A DNA stretch of 10,033 bases from JBEGTT01 sp041179245 (GTDB lineage: Bacteria > Pseudomonadota > Gammaproteobacteria > Burkholderiales > Rhodocyclaceae), in NCBI GenBank assembly GCA_041179245.1, contig JBEGTT010000001.1, positions 1 to 10,033 of the forward strand. The letters run 5' to 3'. A model generated the notes under the pieces. That model did no database searches. It was not told the origin of the DNA and saw only the letters and a list, made by a program, of their open reading frames with translations. Every line of letters starts with the position of its first letter. Positions within the stretch are counted from its first letter, which is position 1. Below are positions 1 through 7,447 of the stretch, in pieces. Made by a program: the position numbers and the translations under genes.

Positions 1-1
1 A

Positions 2-241
2 AGTTGGATTGCTCGCCAACCCCGTGACGCCGGTTTGCTGCATACACTGGGGCGGCTCTGCGAACAACAACGTCTATGGGGAAAATCTCAAAGCTATTTT
101 GAAGCCGCGCTTTCCGTCCGCGAGACCGCTGAAACTCATCTCGCCTTGGCACAGCTGCTTGAACGGCTTGATCGTACCGATGCAGCCCAGCCACACTACC
201 GCGCCGCCGCCTTATTAAGTCATACCCAACAACCCAAATAA
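2..241 (+). CDS. hemY: HemY-family TPR protein, C-terminal fragment
   Basis: The frame is open from the left edge to a TAA at 239-241, so only the last 79 residues of the protein are visible. They read as two helical TPR-like repeats, with LLHTLGRLCEQQRLWGKSQ followed by HLALAQLLERLDRTDAAQPHYRAAALL. This Leu/Ala-rich pattern with LGRLC, LWGKSQ and HYRAAA resembles the C-terminus of the HemY family, the inner-membrane TPR proteins encoded after hemC/hemD/hemX in many proteobacteria. Their biochemical role in heme synthesis is still poorly defined. The membrane segments and start lie outside the window. hemF lies close by on the opposite strand, which agrees with a heme context. The family call rests on remembered sequence patterns; another TPR protein is possible. 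Confidence 0.72.
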   Translation, partial: SWIARQPRDAGLLHTLGRLCEQQRLWGKSQSYFEAALSVRETAETHLALAQLLERLDRTDAAQPHYRAAALLSHTQQPK

Positions 242-268
242 TACTCAACCTTCTCAACAGGAGTCACC

Positions 269-502
269 ATGCTGGACATGCGAAAAATCTACAATTTCTA
301 TCCCATCCAACCTCAACCCGATCCAGCCAATTTACCCACCGGCGGGGATGTGTACTACGAGTGCGCGGAATGTTCAGCGGTCGTCAACTCGGTACCCTTT
401 ATCAAATCCGCATGTACTTGCGGGAACTTGGTAGGTAACGCGGGCAAAGTAATCATCAAAGACGCTTCCAAAGTAATCGCCGTCAAAGGCAAGCTGAAAT
501 AA
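269..502 (+). CDS. Small four-cysteine (probable zinc-ribbon) protein, unknown function
   Basis: This is a 77-residue soluble protein that I do not recognise as a named family. The ATG at 269 is preceded by a good ribosome binding site, AGGAG at 259-263, five bases upstream; a second in-frame ATG at 278 is less well placed. Four cysteines, C32-x2-C35 and C49-x-C51 followed by G52, form a knuckle pattern able to bind zinc or possibly iron. The segment after them (residues 60-77) is Lys/Val/Ile-rich and probably beta-stranded. The N-terminus is Pro/Gln-rich (residues 12-24). There is no signal peptide or membrane segment. It starts 27 bases after the hemY-like stop and is probably co-transcribed with it, and it ends 18 bases from the convergent hemF stop. 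The gene itself is well supported; metal binding is inferred. Confidence 0.8.
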   Translation: MLDMRKIYNFYPIQPQPDPANLPTGGDVYYECAECSAVVNSVPFIKSACTCGNLVGNAGKVIIKDASKVIAVKGKLK

Positions 503-510
503 GCGCCAAC

Positions 511-530
511 TTGGGTCAAGTCACACCCAA
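511..530. terminator. Small inverted repeat between convergent genes, possible weak terminator
   Basis: TTGGGT (511-516) and ACCCAA (525-530) can form a 6-bp stem with an 8-base loop at the junction of the small cysteine-protein gene and hemF. The right arm lies in the last codons of hemF. No run of T follows in either direction, so intrinsic termination is doubtful. It is the only visible candidate in this 18-base gap. Confidence 0.25.
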
Positions 531-1450
531 TCCTGATGTTTCAGGAATACGTCGTAAAGTGCTACTTCTGGCGTCCCAGGTTCGGGATGCCAGTCATAGC
601 GCCATTTCACGATGGGCGGCATAGACATCAAAATAGACTCGGTTCGCCCTCCGGACTGCAAACCGAATAGCGTACCCCGATCAAACACCAAATTGAACTC
701 TACATAACGCCCACGGCGGTAAGCTTGGAAATCACGCTCCCGTTCCCCGTACACATCATCGCGATGCTTACTCACAATCGGAAGATAGGCGGGCACAAAA
801 GCGTTTCCCACCGCCTGAGTTAAGGCGAAACAACGATCAAAAACCGTATCCCAACCTTCGCCGCCTTCATTGAGGTCATCAAAAAAGATACCGCCAACCC
901 CACGCGGTTCATTACGGTGTTTTAGGAAAAAATACTCGTCACACCATTGTTTGTATTTTGGGTAAGTCGCCACCCCGAAAGGCTCAAGCGCGCTTTTGCA
1001 GGTCTGGTGGAAATGGGTGACATCCTCACGCTGCGCATAATAGGGCGTCATGTCCATACCGCCCCCAAACCACCAAACATCTGGCTCTCCGGGCTTGCTG
1101 GCAACAAAGCAGCGAACATTCATGTGGGCCGTTGGGCAATACGGGTTACGGGGATGCAATACCAACGAAACCCCCATCGCCTCCCAAGCTCTACCCGCAA
1201 GTTGAGGGCGCACCGCCGTCGCGGAAGCGGGTAGCGATTTGCCAACCACGTGAGAAAAATTCACGCCGCCTCGCTCAAACACATTTCCTTCTTCAATCAG
1301 ACGCGAAACGCCACCTCCCCCTTCGGGCCGGTCCCAAGCATCTGATTTGAATGGCTGCCCATCAAAGGACTCAAGCTCTGCAACAATAGACTTTTGCAAG
1401 TTAGCAAAAAAAGCCTTGATTCGAGCTAATGGAATATTCGCGTCTGGCAT
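521..1450 (-). CDS. hemF: Oxygen-dependent coproporphyrinogen III oxidase HemF
   Basis: HemF converts coproporphyrinogen III to protoporphyrinogen IX by two oxidative decarboxylations that use O2. It is soluble and works as a dimer. The 309 residues match the usual length of about 300. Family hallmarks are all present: the glycine-rich loop near 43-47, HMNVRCF at 109-114, WWFGGGMDMTPYY at 126-138, HRNEPRGVGGIFFDD at 178-192 and YVEFNLVFDRGTLFGLQSGGRTESILMSMPP at about 249-279 (quoted from the translation as key blocks). The four conserved histidines H99, H109, H148 and H178 are intact. The ATG at 1450 lies one base after the TGA of the upstream diguanylate cyclase gene, so translation is probably coupled; no strong ribosome binding site is visible. 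It is the last gene of the leftward operon. The identification is very secure. Confidence 0.97.
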   Translation of the reverse strand: MPDANIPLARIKAFFANLQKSIVAELESFDGQPFKSDAWDRPEGGGGVSRLIEEGNVFERGGVNFSHVVGKSLPASATAVRPQLAGRAWEAMGVSLVLHPRNPYCPTAHMNVRCFVASKPGEPDVWWFGGGMDMTPYYAQREDVTHFHQTCKSALEPFGVATYPKYKQWCDEYFFLKHRNEPRGVGGIFFDDLNEGGEGWDTVFDRCFALTQAVGNAFVPAYLPIVSKHRDDVYGERERDFQAYRRGRYVEFNLVFDRGTLFGLQSGGRTESILMSMPPIVKWRYDWHPEPGTPEVALYDVFLKHQDWV

Positions 1451-1451
1451 A

Positions 1452-3098
1452 TCAGTTCAATTCTTCGGAAGATGACGGTGTATAGATTGCATAACATCCA
1501 CGGCCATTGCCCTTGGCCTGATACATTGCGACATCGGCAAAACTGACTAATTGAGTTGCGGTGACAATATTTGAATCGGCGCCCAAAACAACCGAAATGC
1601 CGACGGAAACGCCCACCGAAATCTGCAAACCATCAATTACGAATGGCGTACCAAGGGCATCAATACACTGCTGGCTAACACGTTTAGCCGCTTCTAGCGG
1701 AACCTCTGAGTCACTCAGTAGAATCAGGAACTCGTCTCCGCCTAAACGAGCCACCATATCCACATTCCGCACACACGTCTGCAAACGATGGGCTATTTCG
1801 ATCAATAACCTATCACCAACTTGGTGGCCATATTGGTCATTCACCGGCTTAAAACCGTCCAGATCCAAGAATAGCAACGCAAGTCCGGCACCACTACGTC
1901 GAATTCTCAGCAACTCACTTTCCAAGCGATCGTTAATAGCGATGCGGTTTGGCAAACCGGTAAGTCCGTCATGGTGAGCCATATCCGCAAGCCGGCGCTC
2001 CTGTTGCAACAGACGCGCTTGCAATCGGTTAAAGCTGTTGGCCACATCAGCCACTTCCTCAATAGGTAAAACCGTTACGGGCTTCATTGGCTCCGTCCCT
2101 TCGGCCATGTTTCGCAGCTGCCGCGCAAGCTTGGCAAAAGGGTTTAACAACCAACTGACTGCCAGCAACAACAAACCAATGAGTGGAATACTCAGCAACA
2201 CCGTAATCAGGATGGTGTTCTGAACAGTGTGGGTCACCGGCTCAAAAGCTAACTTGCTCGGTTGCCTAGCCAGCAAAAGCCAACCGGCTTGATGCACCGG
2301 GACAATCACCACTAACTCACTCTCGCCGGCCACATTCTTGGCCAGATGCGCCCCTGTTTTTCCCTGCAATGCCATATCAATCACTGGGTCCTGTCCGAGC
2401 GACGGAAGCGTTGCTGCCGACAACGTCACATCCGGGGTCAAAACAAAGAGTTTATGGCGAGGGGAAATTAATTGATATCGCCCTTGTTGCCCAGGCGTTG
2501 CGCCCTTAATTAAGTCCAGAAACCCCGGCGTTTCCAACGGTGTCACCCCCGCCAAAATAGCCATCAACCGATTTCGTTTATCTAAAACCGGGACTGCAAT
2601 CACCAAAGCAGGCTCATTGGTAGATCGAGCAATCAACGGTTTGCTGACAAAGGGTTTGAGCGTTGACTTGACACCGACAAACCAATCCCGATCAACAAAG
2701 GATTTGGGGCGTGTTTTTAAGCGAGGGGTTTCGGCCAAGGTTTCGCTTCCGTCAACCGGAATAATCATCAACCCCGTCGGAAATAAGGTATGAATAGCCC
2801 GACGATCCTCAAGCCAATGTTGCAAATCCGCTGAACGAGCGATTAAATCAAGCGGAAAATTGCTAGCGACCCGGGCCAGACTATCCAGTCGCAACTTGAC
2901 CTTCCCATCGATATCCCTCGCCACATAGCTTGCATTCATCAACTGCTGCTGTGTCAGCAATTCATGCATGTCGTCATGCAATGTCCGCGTGACAAACAGG
3001 GTAATCAAACTAATACCAACCAGAAACAGCAAGCCAGCCACCGTGGCAATCAAACCACGTAAGCTACCTCTAACACGGAGCTTAAAATAGGAGTTCAC
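1452..3098 (-). CDS. Membrane diguanylate cyclase (periplasmic sensor - HAMP - GGDEF)
   Basis: This predicted inner-membrane enzyme should make c-di-GMP from two GTP. Numbering from the GTG at 3098 (548 residues), a short basic N-terminus is followed by TM1 at about 15-37. A periplasmic region of about 255 residues, which looks like a double-Cache sensor, comes next (for example DRDWFVGVKS, then ALVIAVPVLD). TM2 lies at about 294-318, then a HAMP-like segment at 319-371, and a GGDEF domain at 374-539. The catalytic GGDEF is intact at 453-457, and RNVD at 444-447 fits the inhibitory I-site RxxD. There is no EAL domain. The frame is open into purD up to a TTG at 3167, but GTG 3098, just past the purD stop, gives a sensible topology; no clear ribosome binding site supports either. 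It sits between purD (14-base gap) and hemF (1-base gap), an unusual place for such a gene. The sensed ligand is unknown. Confidence 0.9.
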   Translation of the reverse strand: MNSYFKLRVRGSLRGLIATVAGLLFLVGISLITLFVTRTLHDDMHELLTQQQLMNASYVARDIDGKVKLRLDSLARVASNFPLDLIARSADLQHWLEDRRAIHTLFPTGLMIIPVDGSETLAETPRLKTRPKSFVDRDWFVGVKSTLKPFVSKPLIARSTNEPALVIAVPVLDKRNRLMAILAGVTPLETPGFLDLIKGATPGQQGRYQLISPRHKLFVLTPDVTLSAATLPSLGQDPVIDMALQGKTGAHLAKNVAGESELVVIVPVHQAGWLLLARQPSKLAFEPVTHTVQNTILITVLLSIPLIGLLLLAVSWLLNPFAKLARQLRNMAEGTEPMKPVTVLPIEEVADVANSFNRLQARLLQQERRLADMAHHDGLTGLPNRIAINDRLESELLRIRRSGAGLALLFLDLDGFKPVNDQYGHQVGDRLLIEIAHRLQTCVRNVDMVARLGGDEFLILLSDSEVPLEAAKRVSQQCIDALGTPFVIDGLQISVGVSVGISVVLGADSNIVTATQLVSFADVAMYQAKGNGRGCYAIYTPSSSEELN

Positions 3099-3112
3099 CG
3101 GACCAAAAGTAA

Positions 3113-4390
3113 CTACCGCGAAATAGCCCGGTACCCAATATCCTTGCGATACTGCATACCTTCCCAACCAATATCGGCAACGGCATCGTAAGCTCGTTTT
3201 TGTGCCAACTTCACGTTCTCACCCAAAGCCGTCACGCATAGAACACGACCACCACTGGTCACGACCTGTCCATTGTGTTCATCCGTCCCTGCATGAAAAA
3301 CGTGAGCATCGTCGCCAAAGCTGTTTCCCTTGGGTAAACCACCAATCACATCACCCTTCTTTGGGGTATCTGGATAATTAGCCGCCGCTAGCACGACACC
3401 CAAGGCAACTCGACGGTCCCATTCGGCTTCCACTTGATCCAAGGTGCCATCAACCGCGTGTTCCAGCAAATCCACCAGACTGGACTTGAGCCGCATCAAA
3501 ATTGGCTGCGTTTCTGGGTCACCCATACGGCAATTGAACTCCAGTGTTTTAACACTGCCGTCCTTACTAATCATCAGACCCGCGTAGAGAAAACCAGTGT
3601 AGGGAATTCCGTCAGCAGCCATCCCCCGAACCGTCGGCAGAATGATTTCCCGCATCGCTCTCGCATGCACTTCCGGCGTCACCACGGGCGCCGGAGAATA
3701 AGCCCCCATACCACCCGTATTCGGACCCGTATCGCCGTCACCAATCCGCTTATGGTCTTGGCTAGAAGCCAGCGCTAAGACATTTTTGCCATCAACCATC
3801 ACAATGAAGCTAGCCTCTTCACCGTCGAGGAAGTCCTCAATAACCACCCGCGCACCGGCATCACCGAGTTTGTTGCCGGACAGCATGTCATCGATGGCAG
3901 CATGGGCTTCCTCCAGCGACATGGCGACGACGACGCCCTTGCCAGCAGCCAAGCCATCGGCCTTGATGACAATCGGTGCGCCTTGCTTATCGATATAGGC
4001 GTGAGCTGCAGCCGCATCAGAAAAGGTCCCAAAACCCGCCGTAGGAATGTTATGGCGAGCCATGAAGCGCTTGGCAAAATCCTTGGATGATTCCAGTTGC
4101 GCGGCCTCTTTAGTTGGCCCAAAAATCTTCAAGCCTCGGGCACGAAAAATATTTACCACGCCAGCAGCGAGAGGGGCTTCGGGTCCAACAACGGTGAGAT
4201 AGACATTATTCTGTTCGGCGAAATCAGCCAAAGCAACTGGGTCTGTGATCGGAATATTTTCCAGCTCAGCTTCCCTCGCCGTTCCCGCGTTACCCGGCGC
4301 CACACACACTCTTTGTACGCCGTTCGTTTTGGCAAGACGCCAAGCTAATGCGTGTTCGCGACCACCGCCGCCAATCACCAGTAATTTCAT
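3113..4390 (-). CDS. purD: Phosphoribosylamine-glycine ligase (GAR synthetase) PurD
   Basis: PurD performs the second step of de novo purine synthesis: phosphoribosylamine + glycine + ATP give GAR. The 425-residue length is normal. The N-terminal domain carries GGGGREHAL at 7-15 and VVGPEAPLAAG near 68-77. The ATP-grasp domain (about 102-295) has VIKADGLAAGKGVVV at 141-155, the HKRIGDGDTGPNTGGMGAYSP block at about 213-232 and the family signature RMGDPE at 288-293. The C-terminal domain follows to residue 425. The ATG at 4390 is preceded by an AAGGAAAA-type ribosome binding site about 6 bases upstream. It begins 11 bases after the purH stop and so belongs to the same transcript. No residue appears broken. 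Confidence 0.98.
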   Translation of the reverse strand: MKLLVIGGGGREHALAWRLAKTNGVQRVCVAPGNAGTAREAELENIPITDPVALADFAEQNNVYLTVVGPEAPLAAGVVNIFRARGLKIFGPTKEAAQLESSKDFAKRFMARHNIPTAGFGTFSDAAAAHAYIDKQGAPIVIKADGLAAGKGVVVAMSLEEAHAAIDDMLSGNKLGDAGARVVIEDFLDGEEASFIVMVDGKNVLALASSQDHKRIGDGDTGPNTGGMGAYSPAPVVTPEVHARAMREIILPTVRGMAADGIPYTGFLYAGLMISKDGSVKTLEFNCRMGDPETQPILMRLKSSLVDLLEHAVDGTLDQVEAEWDRRVALGVVLAAANYPDTPKKGDVIGGLPKGNSFGDDAHVFHAGTDEHNGQVVTSGGRVLCVTALGENVKLAQKRAYDAVADIGWEGMQYRKDIGYRAISR

Positions 4391-4401
4391 TATTTTTCCT
4401 T

Positions 4402-5994
4402 TTAATGCCGGAAGTGGCGAGCGCCGGTAAACACCATCGCTAAGCCGTGTTCATCGGCGGCAGCAATCACCTCATCGTCACGCATTGAGCCACCCGGTTG
4501 AATAACTGCTTTGGCACCACCAGCAGCCAGTACGTCGACACCATCACGGAATGGGAAGAATGCGTCCGAGGCGACGACCGAACCGGCCAAATCCAAACCA
4601 GCATGTTGCGCCTTGATGCTGGCAATCTTGGTCGAATCGACGCGGCTCATTTGCCCCGCACCAACGCCCAAAGTCATGCCGCCGCCACAGAACACAATGG
4701 CGTTGGACTTGACGAACTTGGCGACACGTTCAGCGAAGAGCAGGTCTTCGATTTGCTGAGCCGTCGGCTGTATCTTGGTGACAATCTTCAAGCCACTTAC
4801 TTGAGCGGTGAAGTCATCCGGGGTTTGCACCAGCAAGCCACCGCCGACACGTTTGAATTCCAGCGTATTCAACACACGCGAGATTGGCACAACGAGGACG
4901 CGTAAATTTGCCTTAGAGGCCAGTGCTGCTTTAGCCTCAGCGGTAAATGCTGGAGCAATCAGGACTTCTACAAAGTGCTTGCGCTCATTCATCGCATTCA
5001 CTACGTCGATGCCCACTTCGCCGTTAAACGCGATGATGCCGCCAAAGGCCGAGGTCGAATCAGTCTTAAACGCTTTTTCATAAGCGCCAAGCAGGGTGCC
5101 ATCAATCGCCACACCACAGGGATTGGCATGTTTCACAATCACGCAACTTGGCGCATCAAAGGACTTAACACATTCCCAAGCCGCATCAGAGTCAGCGATG
5201 TTGTTGTAAGACAGTTCCTTGCCTTGCAACTGGGTGTAGGCGGCGATACTACCGGCGACTGGGTTGGTTTCGCGGTAAAAAGCGGCGCTCTGGTGAGAGT
5301 TTTCGCCGTAACGCAGAACTTCAACGCGATCAAACGCCAATTGCAGCTTGTCCGGAAAAATCGATGGCACGGGCGCAGCCGCTTCGGGTTCCGCTTCAAC
5401 GCCTTCTTCTTGACCGGTCAGCCAATTCGCAATCATCGAGTCGTAACGGGCGGTATGGGTAAACGCCTTCTTGGCAAAACCAAAACGGGTCGCCAAGGTC
5501 AGCGCGCCACCATTGGTCTTCATTTCAGCCAGCAACGGTGCGTAATCTTCGGGGTCAGTCACAATCGCCACACCGGCATAATTCTTGGCCGATGAACGCA
5601 CCATCGCTGGGCCACCAATGTCAATGTTTTCAATGGCATCAGCCAAAGTCACACCCGCTTTTGCAACGGTGGCGGCAAACGGATACAGATTCACGCAAAC
5701 CAAGTCGATCATCGGAATACCGTGCGCCTCGATGGTCGCCAGATGCTCCGGCAAATCGCGACGGGCAAGAATGCCACCATGCACCTTCGGATGCAGCGTT
5801 TTGACGCGGCCATCGAGCATTTCGGGGAATCCGGTGTAATCACCGATTTCAGTGACGGCCAGACCGGCATCGCGCAACATTTTGGCCGTGCCACCAGTAG
5901 ACAGTAGCTTGACACCTTGCGCCGCCAGGCCTTGGGCAAATTCCAGCACGCCGGTTTTATCGGAAACGGAAATTAGAGCTTGTTGAATTTTCAT
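4402..5994 (-). CDS. purH: Bifunctional AICAR transformylase / IMP cyclohydrolase PurH
   Basis: PurH carries out the last two steps to IMP: formyl transfer from 10-formyl-THF to AICAR, then ring closure of FAICAR. The protein is 530 residues, a standard length. The N-terminal IMP cyclohydrolase domain (about 1-195) shows SVSDKTG at 9-15, STGGTAKML at 32-40, LHPKVHGGILARRD at 67-80 and NLYPF at 102-106. The transformylase domain follows and contains the catalytic Lys-His pair in KHANPCG (K288, H289). Between them is a Glu/Ala/Pro-rich linker at about 196-210 that looks variable. The ATG at 5994 overlaps the fis TGA as ATGA, so translational coupling to fis is likely. The stop is 11 bases before purD. 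Confidence 0.98.
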   Translation of the reverse strand: MKIQQALISVSDKTGVLEFAQGLAAQGVKLLSTGGTAKMLRDAGLAVTEIGDYTGFPEMLDGRVKTLHPKVHGGILARRDLPEHLATIEAHGIPMIDLVCVNLYPFAATVAKAGVTLADAIENIDIGGPAMVRSSAKNYAGVAIVTDPEDYAPLLAEMKTNGGALTLATRFGFAKKAFTHTARYDSMIANWLTGQEEGVEAEPEAAAPVPSIFPDKLQLAFDRVEVLRYGENSHQSAAFYRETNPVAGSIAAYTQLQGKELSYNNIADSDAAWECVKSFDAPSCVIVKHANPCGVAIDGTLLGAYEKAFKTDSTSAFGGIIAFNGEVGIDVVNAMNERKHFVEVLIAPAFTAEAKAALASKANLRVLVVPISRVLNTLEFKRVGGGLLVQTPDDFTAQVSGLKIVTKIQPTAQQIEDLLFAERVAKFVKSNAIVFCGGGMTLGVGAGQMSRVDSTKIASIKAQHAGLDLAGSVVASDAFFPFRDGVDVLAAGGAKAVIQPGGSMRDDEVIAAADEHGLAMVFTGARHFRH

Positions 5995-6248
5995 GTTGTC
6001 TCTCGAAGCAGTTGATATTCAGTGAGTTTTTTACGCAGGGTATTACGATTAATGCCGAGTATTTCAGCCGCCTGAGACTGGTTCCCTGCCGTACGGGCCA
6101 AAACCACTTCCAACATAGGCTTTTCCACACAACGAATCACCATCTCGTAGACTGCTGATGGGCTTTCGCCGTCAAGATCTAAAAAATACTGTTCCAGCGT
6201 ACAGATTACGGCTTTACTCAAGTCATGGCGCTGAGTCATCTGAGTCAT
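5991..6248 (-). CDS. fis: Fis-family nucleoid-associated DNA-binding protein
   Basis: Fis bends DNA and regulates rRNA promoters, recombination and growth-phase genes. The 85-residue protein is shorter than E. coli Fis (98 residues), as is usual in betaproteobacteria. The C-terminal helix-turn-helix is clear: GNQSQAAEILGINRNTLRKKL at about residues 55-75. The helical dimer core precedes it, but the N-terminal beta-hairpin arm of the enterobacterial protein is reduced. The start is ambiguous because ATGACTCAG occurs twice in tandem. The first ATG (6248) overlaps the dusB TGA as ATGA and has a GGGGGAG ribosome binding site about 8 bases upstream, so I chose it; the second is at 6239. The dusB-fis pairing is conserved across beta- and gammaproteobacteria. 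Confidence 0.95.
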   Translation of the reverse strand: MTQMTQRHDLSKAVICTLEQYFLDLDGESPSAVYEMVIRCVEKPMLEVVLARTAGNQSQAAEILGINRNTLRKKLTEYQLLRETT

Positions 6249-7273
6249 GCCACTCGCTCCCCCAAAATTTTTGCTGATAAGGAAATTTCATCATTTGCGG
6301 CTTCATCAAGCAGACGCTTGAAAAACGCCCCGACAGCCTGGCGCTGAGCAGCAATGCTATCGGTCTGATACATCGCCTGACGGAAACCATTGGAATTGGG
6401 CAACCCGACGGTGTACCAAGAAATATGCTTCCGGGCGATGCGCACGCCGCTGTATTCCCCGTAGAAATGATAAAGATCATCTAGGTGCGCCTGAAGAATT
6501 TGAAACACGTCGAGGGCTGACGGGGAAGGCATGTGAGACCCCTTCGCCAAAAAATACTCAATTTCCCGAAACAACCAAGGACGCCCCTGAGCGGCGCGAC
6601 CAATCATTAGTGCATCAACCCCGGTGGCATCCAGCACCGCTTTGGCCTTTTCCGGCGAATCAATATCGCCATTGGCAATCACGGGAATAGTTGCCGCCGC
6701 CTTCACTGCCTTGATGGATTCGTATTCAGCTTGCCCGGTGTATTGCTGACTGCGCGTTCGCCCATGCACAGCAATGGCCCGAATCCCGGCATTTTCCGCA
6801 ATCCGTAAAATATTCAGCACGTTCTTGGTATCGGCATCCCAACCCGTCCGCGTTTTAAGCGTAACGGGCGTATCCGGCACCGCCTTCACCACCGCATCCA
6901 GTATGCGCGCCACCAAAGCTTCATCTCTCATCAGCGCCGACCCAGCGTGCACATGACAAACTTTTTTCGCTGGGCAACCCATATTGATATCGATAATTTG
7001 CGCACCGCGAGCAACGTTATACCGCGCAGCTTCGGCCATCATCGCCGGGTCACCACCCGCAATCTGCACCGAGATCGGCGCAGTCTCTCCCGTGTGATCT
7101 GCCCGCCGTTGTGTTTTGCGACTGCCGTAAAGAAGTGCATTCGAGGTCACCATTTCCGATACGGCAAAACCCGCCCCCATTCGCTTACATAATTGGCGAA
7201 AGGGCCGATCTGTCACCCCCGCCATCGGCGCAAGAAACAAATTATTCGAAAGATGAAAATCGAGAAATTGCAC
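6245..7273 (-). CDS. dusB: tRNA-dihydrouridine synthase DusB
   Basis: DusB reduces a specific uridine in the D-loop of tRNA with FMN and NADPH. The 342 residues start with the expected family beginning, LSNNLFLAPMAGVTDRPFR at 8-26. The catalytic cysteine is C100 in NMGCPAKKVC. Other TIM-barrel and FMN-binding motifs are VHGRTRSQQYTG at 169-180, NGDI at 201-204 and GRAAQGRPW at 225-233. The start is GTG at 7273: the next Met is inside the conserved LAPMAG motif, so the true start must lie upstream of it. No Shine-Dalgarno sequence is visible before the GTG. It is the first gene of the leftward operon and overlaps fis by ATGA. Its promoter probably lies just upstream (see the entry at 7308-7313). 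Confidence 0.96.
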   Translation of the reverse strand: MQFLDFHLSNNLFLAPMAGVTDRPFRQLCKRMGAGFAVSEMVTSNALLYGSRKTQRRADHTGETAPISVQIAGGDPAMMAEAARYNVARGAQIIDINMGCPAKKVCHVHAGSALMRDEALVARILDAVVKAVPDTPVTLKTRTGWDADTKNVLNILRIAENAGIRAIAVHGRTRSQQYTGQAEYESIKAVKAAATIPVIANGDIDSPEKAKAVLDATGVDALMIGRAAQGRPWLFREIEYFLAKGSHMPSPSALDVFQILQAHLDDLYHFYGEYSGVRIARKHISWYTVGLPNSNGFRQAMYQTDSIAAQRQAVGAFFKRLLDEAANDEISLSAKILGERVA

Positions 7274-7307
7274 GAAAAATAGGCAACAACCAAGAGGAAA
7301 GGGCGCG

Positions 7308-7313
7308 ATTGTA
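7308..7313 (-). promoter_or_regulatory. Candidate -10 box of the dusB-fis-pur operon promoter
   Basis: On the minus strand TACAAT (5 of 6 to TATAAT) is followed by the GC-rich stretch CGCGCCC, placing the likely start near 7300 and giving a leader of about 27 bases before the dusB GTG. The -35 region (TTCTGG, 18 bases away) is poor. A GC-rich discriminator is a known hallmark of stringently controlled promoters, including dusB-fis of E. coli. Activity is inferred from sequence alone. Confidence 0.45.
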
Positions 7314-7355
7314 GACCACTTTCCAGCCTTGCCAGAAGTTCTCGCAGGGCTTGCG

Positions 7356-7385
7356 TTTACAAAGCTCTAGCCAATTTCGCATAAA
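7356..7385 (+). promoter_or_regulatory. Weak second candidate promoter toward the zapB-like gene
   Basis: TTTACA at 7356-7361 (5 of 6 to the -35 consensus) lies 18 bases before CATAAA at 7380-7385 (4 of 6 to the -10). It would start near 7392 and give a leader of about 55 bases. It is much weaker than the element at 7412-7441. Beyond these and the dusB promoter, I see no other conserved signal in 7274-7447. Confidence 0.2.
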
Positions 7386-7411
7386 GCACATTCACATTCT
7401 CGCCTTATGCC

Positions 7412-7441
7412 TTGACCAATAAATCTTTTTCCCTCTATAGT
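7412..7441 (+). promoter_or_regulatory. Sigma70-type promoter for zapB-like/zapA, start at or near the ATG
   Basis: TTGACC at 7412-7417 (5 of 6) and TATAGT at 7436-7441 (5 of 6) are separated by 18 bases, the best promoter match in the window. Transcription would begin about 7 bases after the -10 box, near 7447-7449, which is the ATG of the zapB-like gene itself (7448). The mRNA would thus have no leader or nearly none, matching the lack of a ribosome binding site. Confidence 0.65.
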
Positions 7442-7447
7442 CAGACC

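Noticed and set aside
1452..3167. Longer diguanylate cyclase starting at TTG 3167 inside purD
   Set aside because: The extra 23 residues are encoded by the conserved purD 3' end in another frame, TTG is a rare start and no ribosome binding site is present; GTG 3098 is more likely.
4975..5595. 206-codon open frame on the plus strand inside purH
   Set aside because: It is antisense to conserved PurH motifs, has no promoter or ribosome binding site, and its composition looks like reverse-complement coding.
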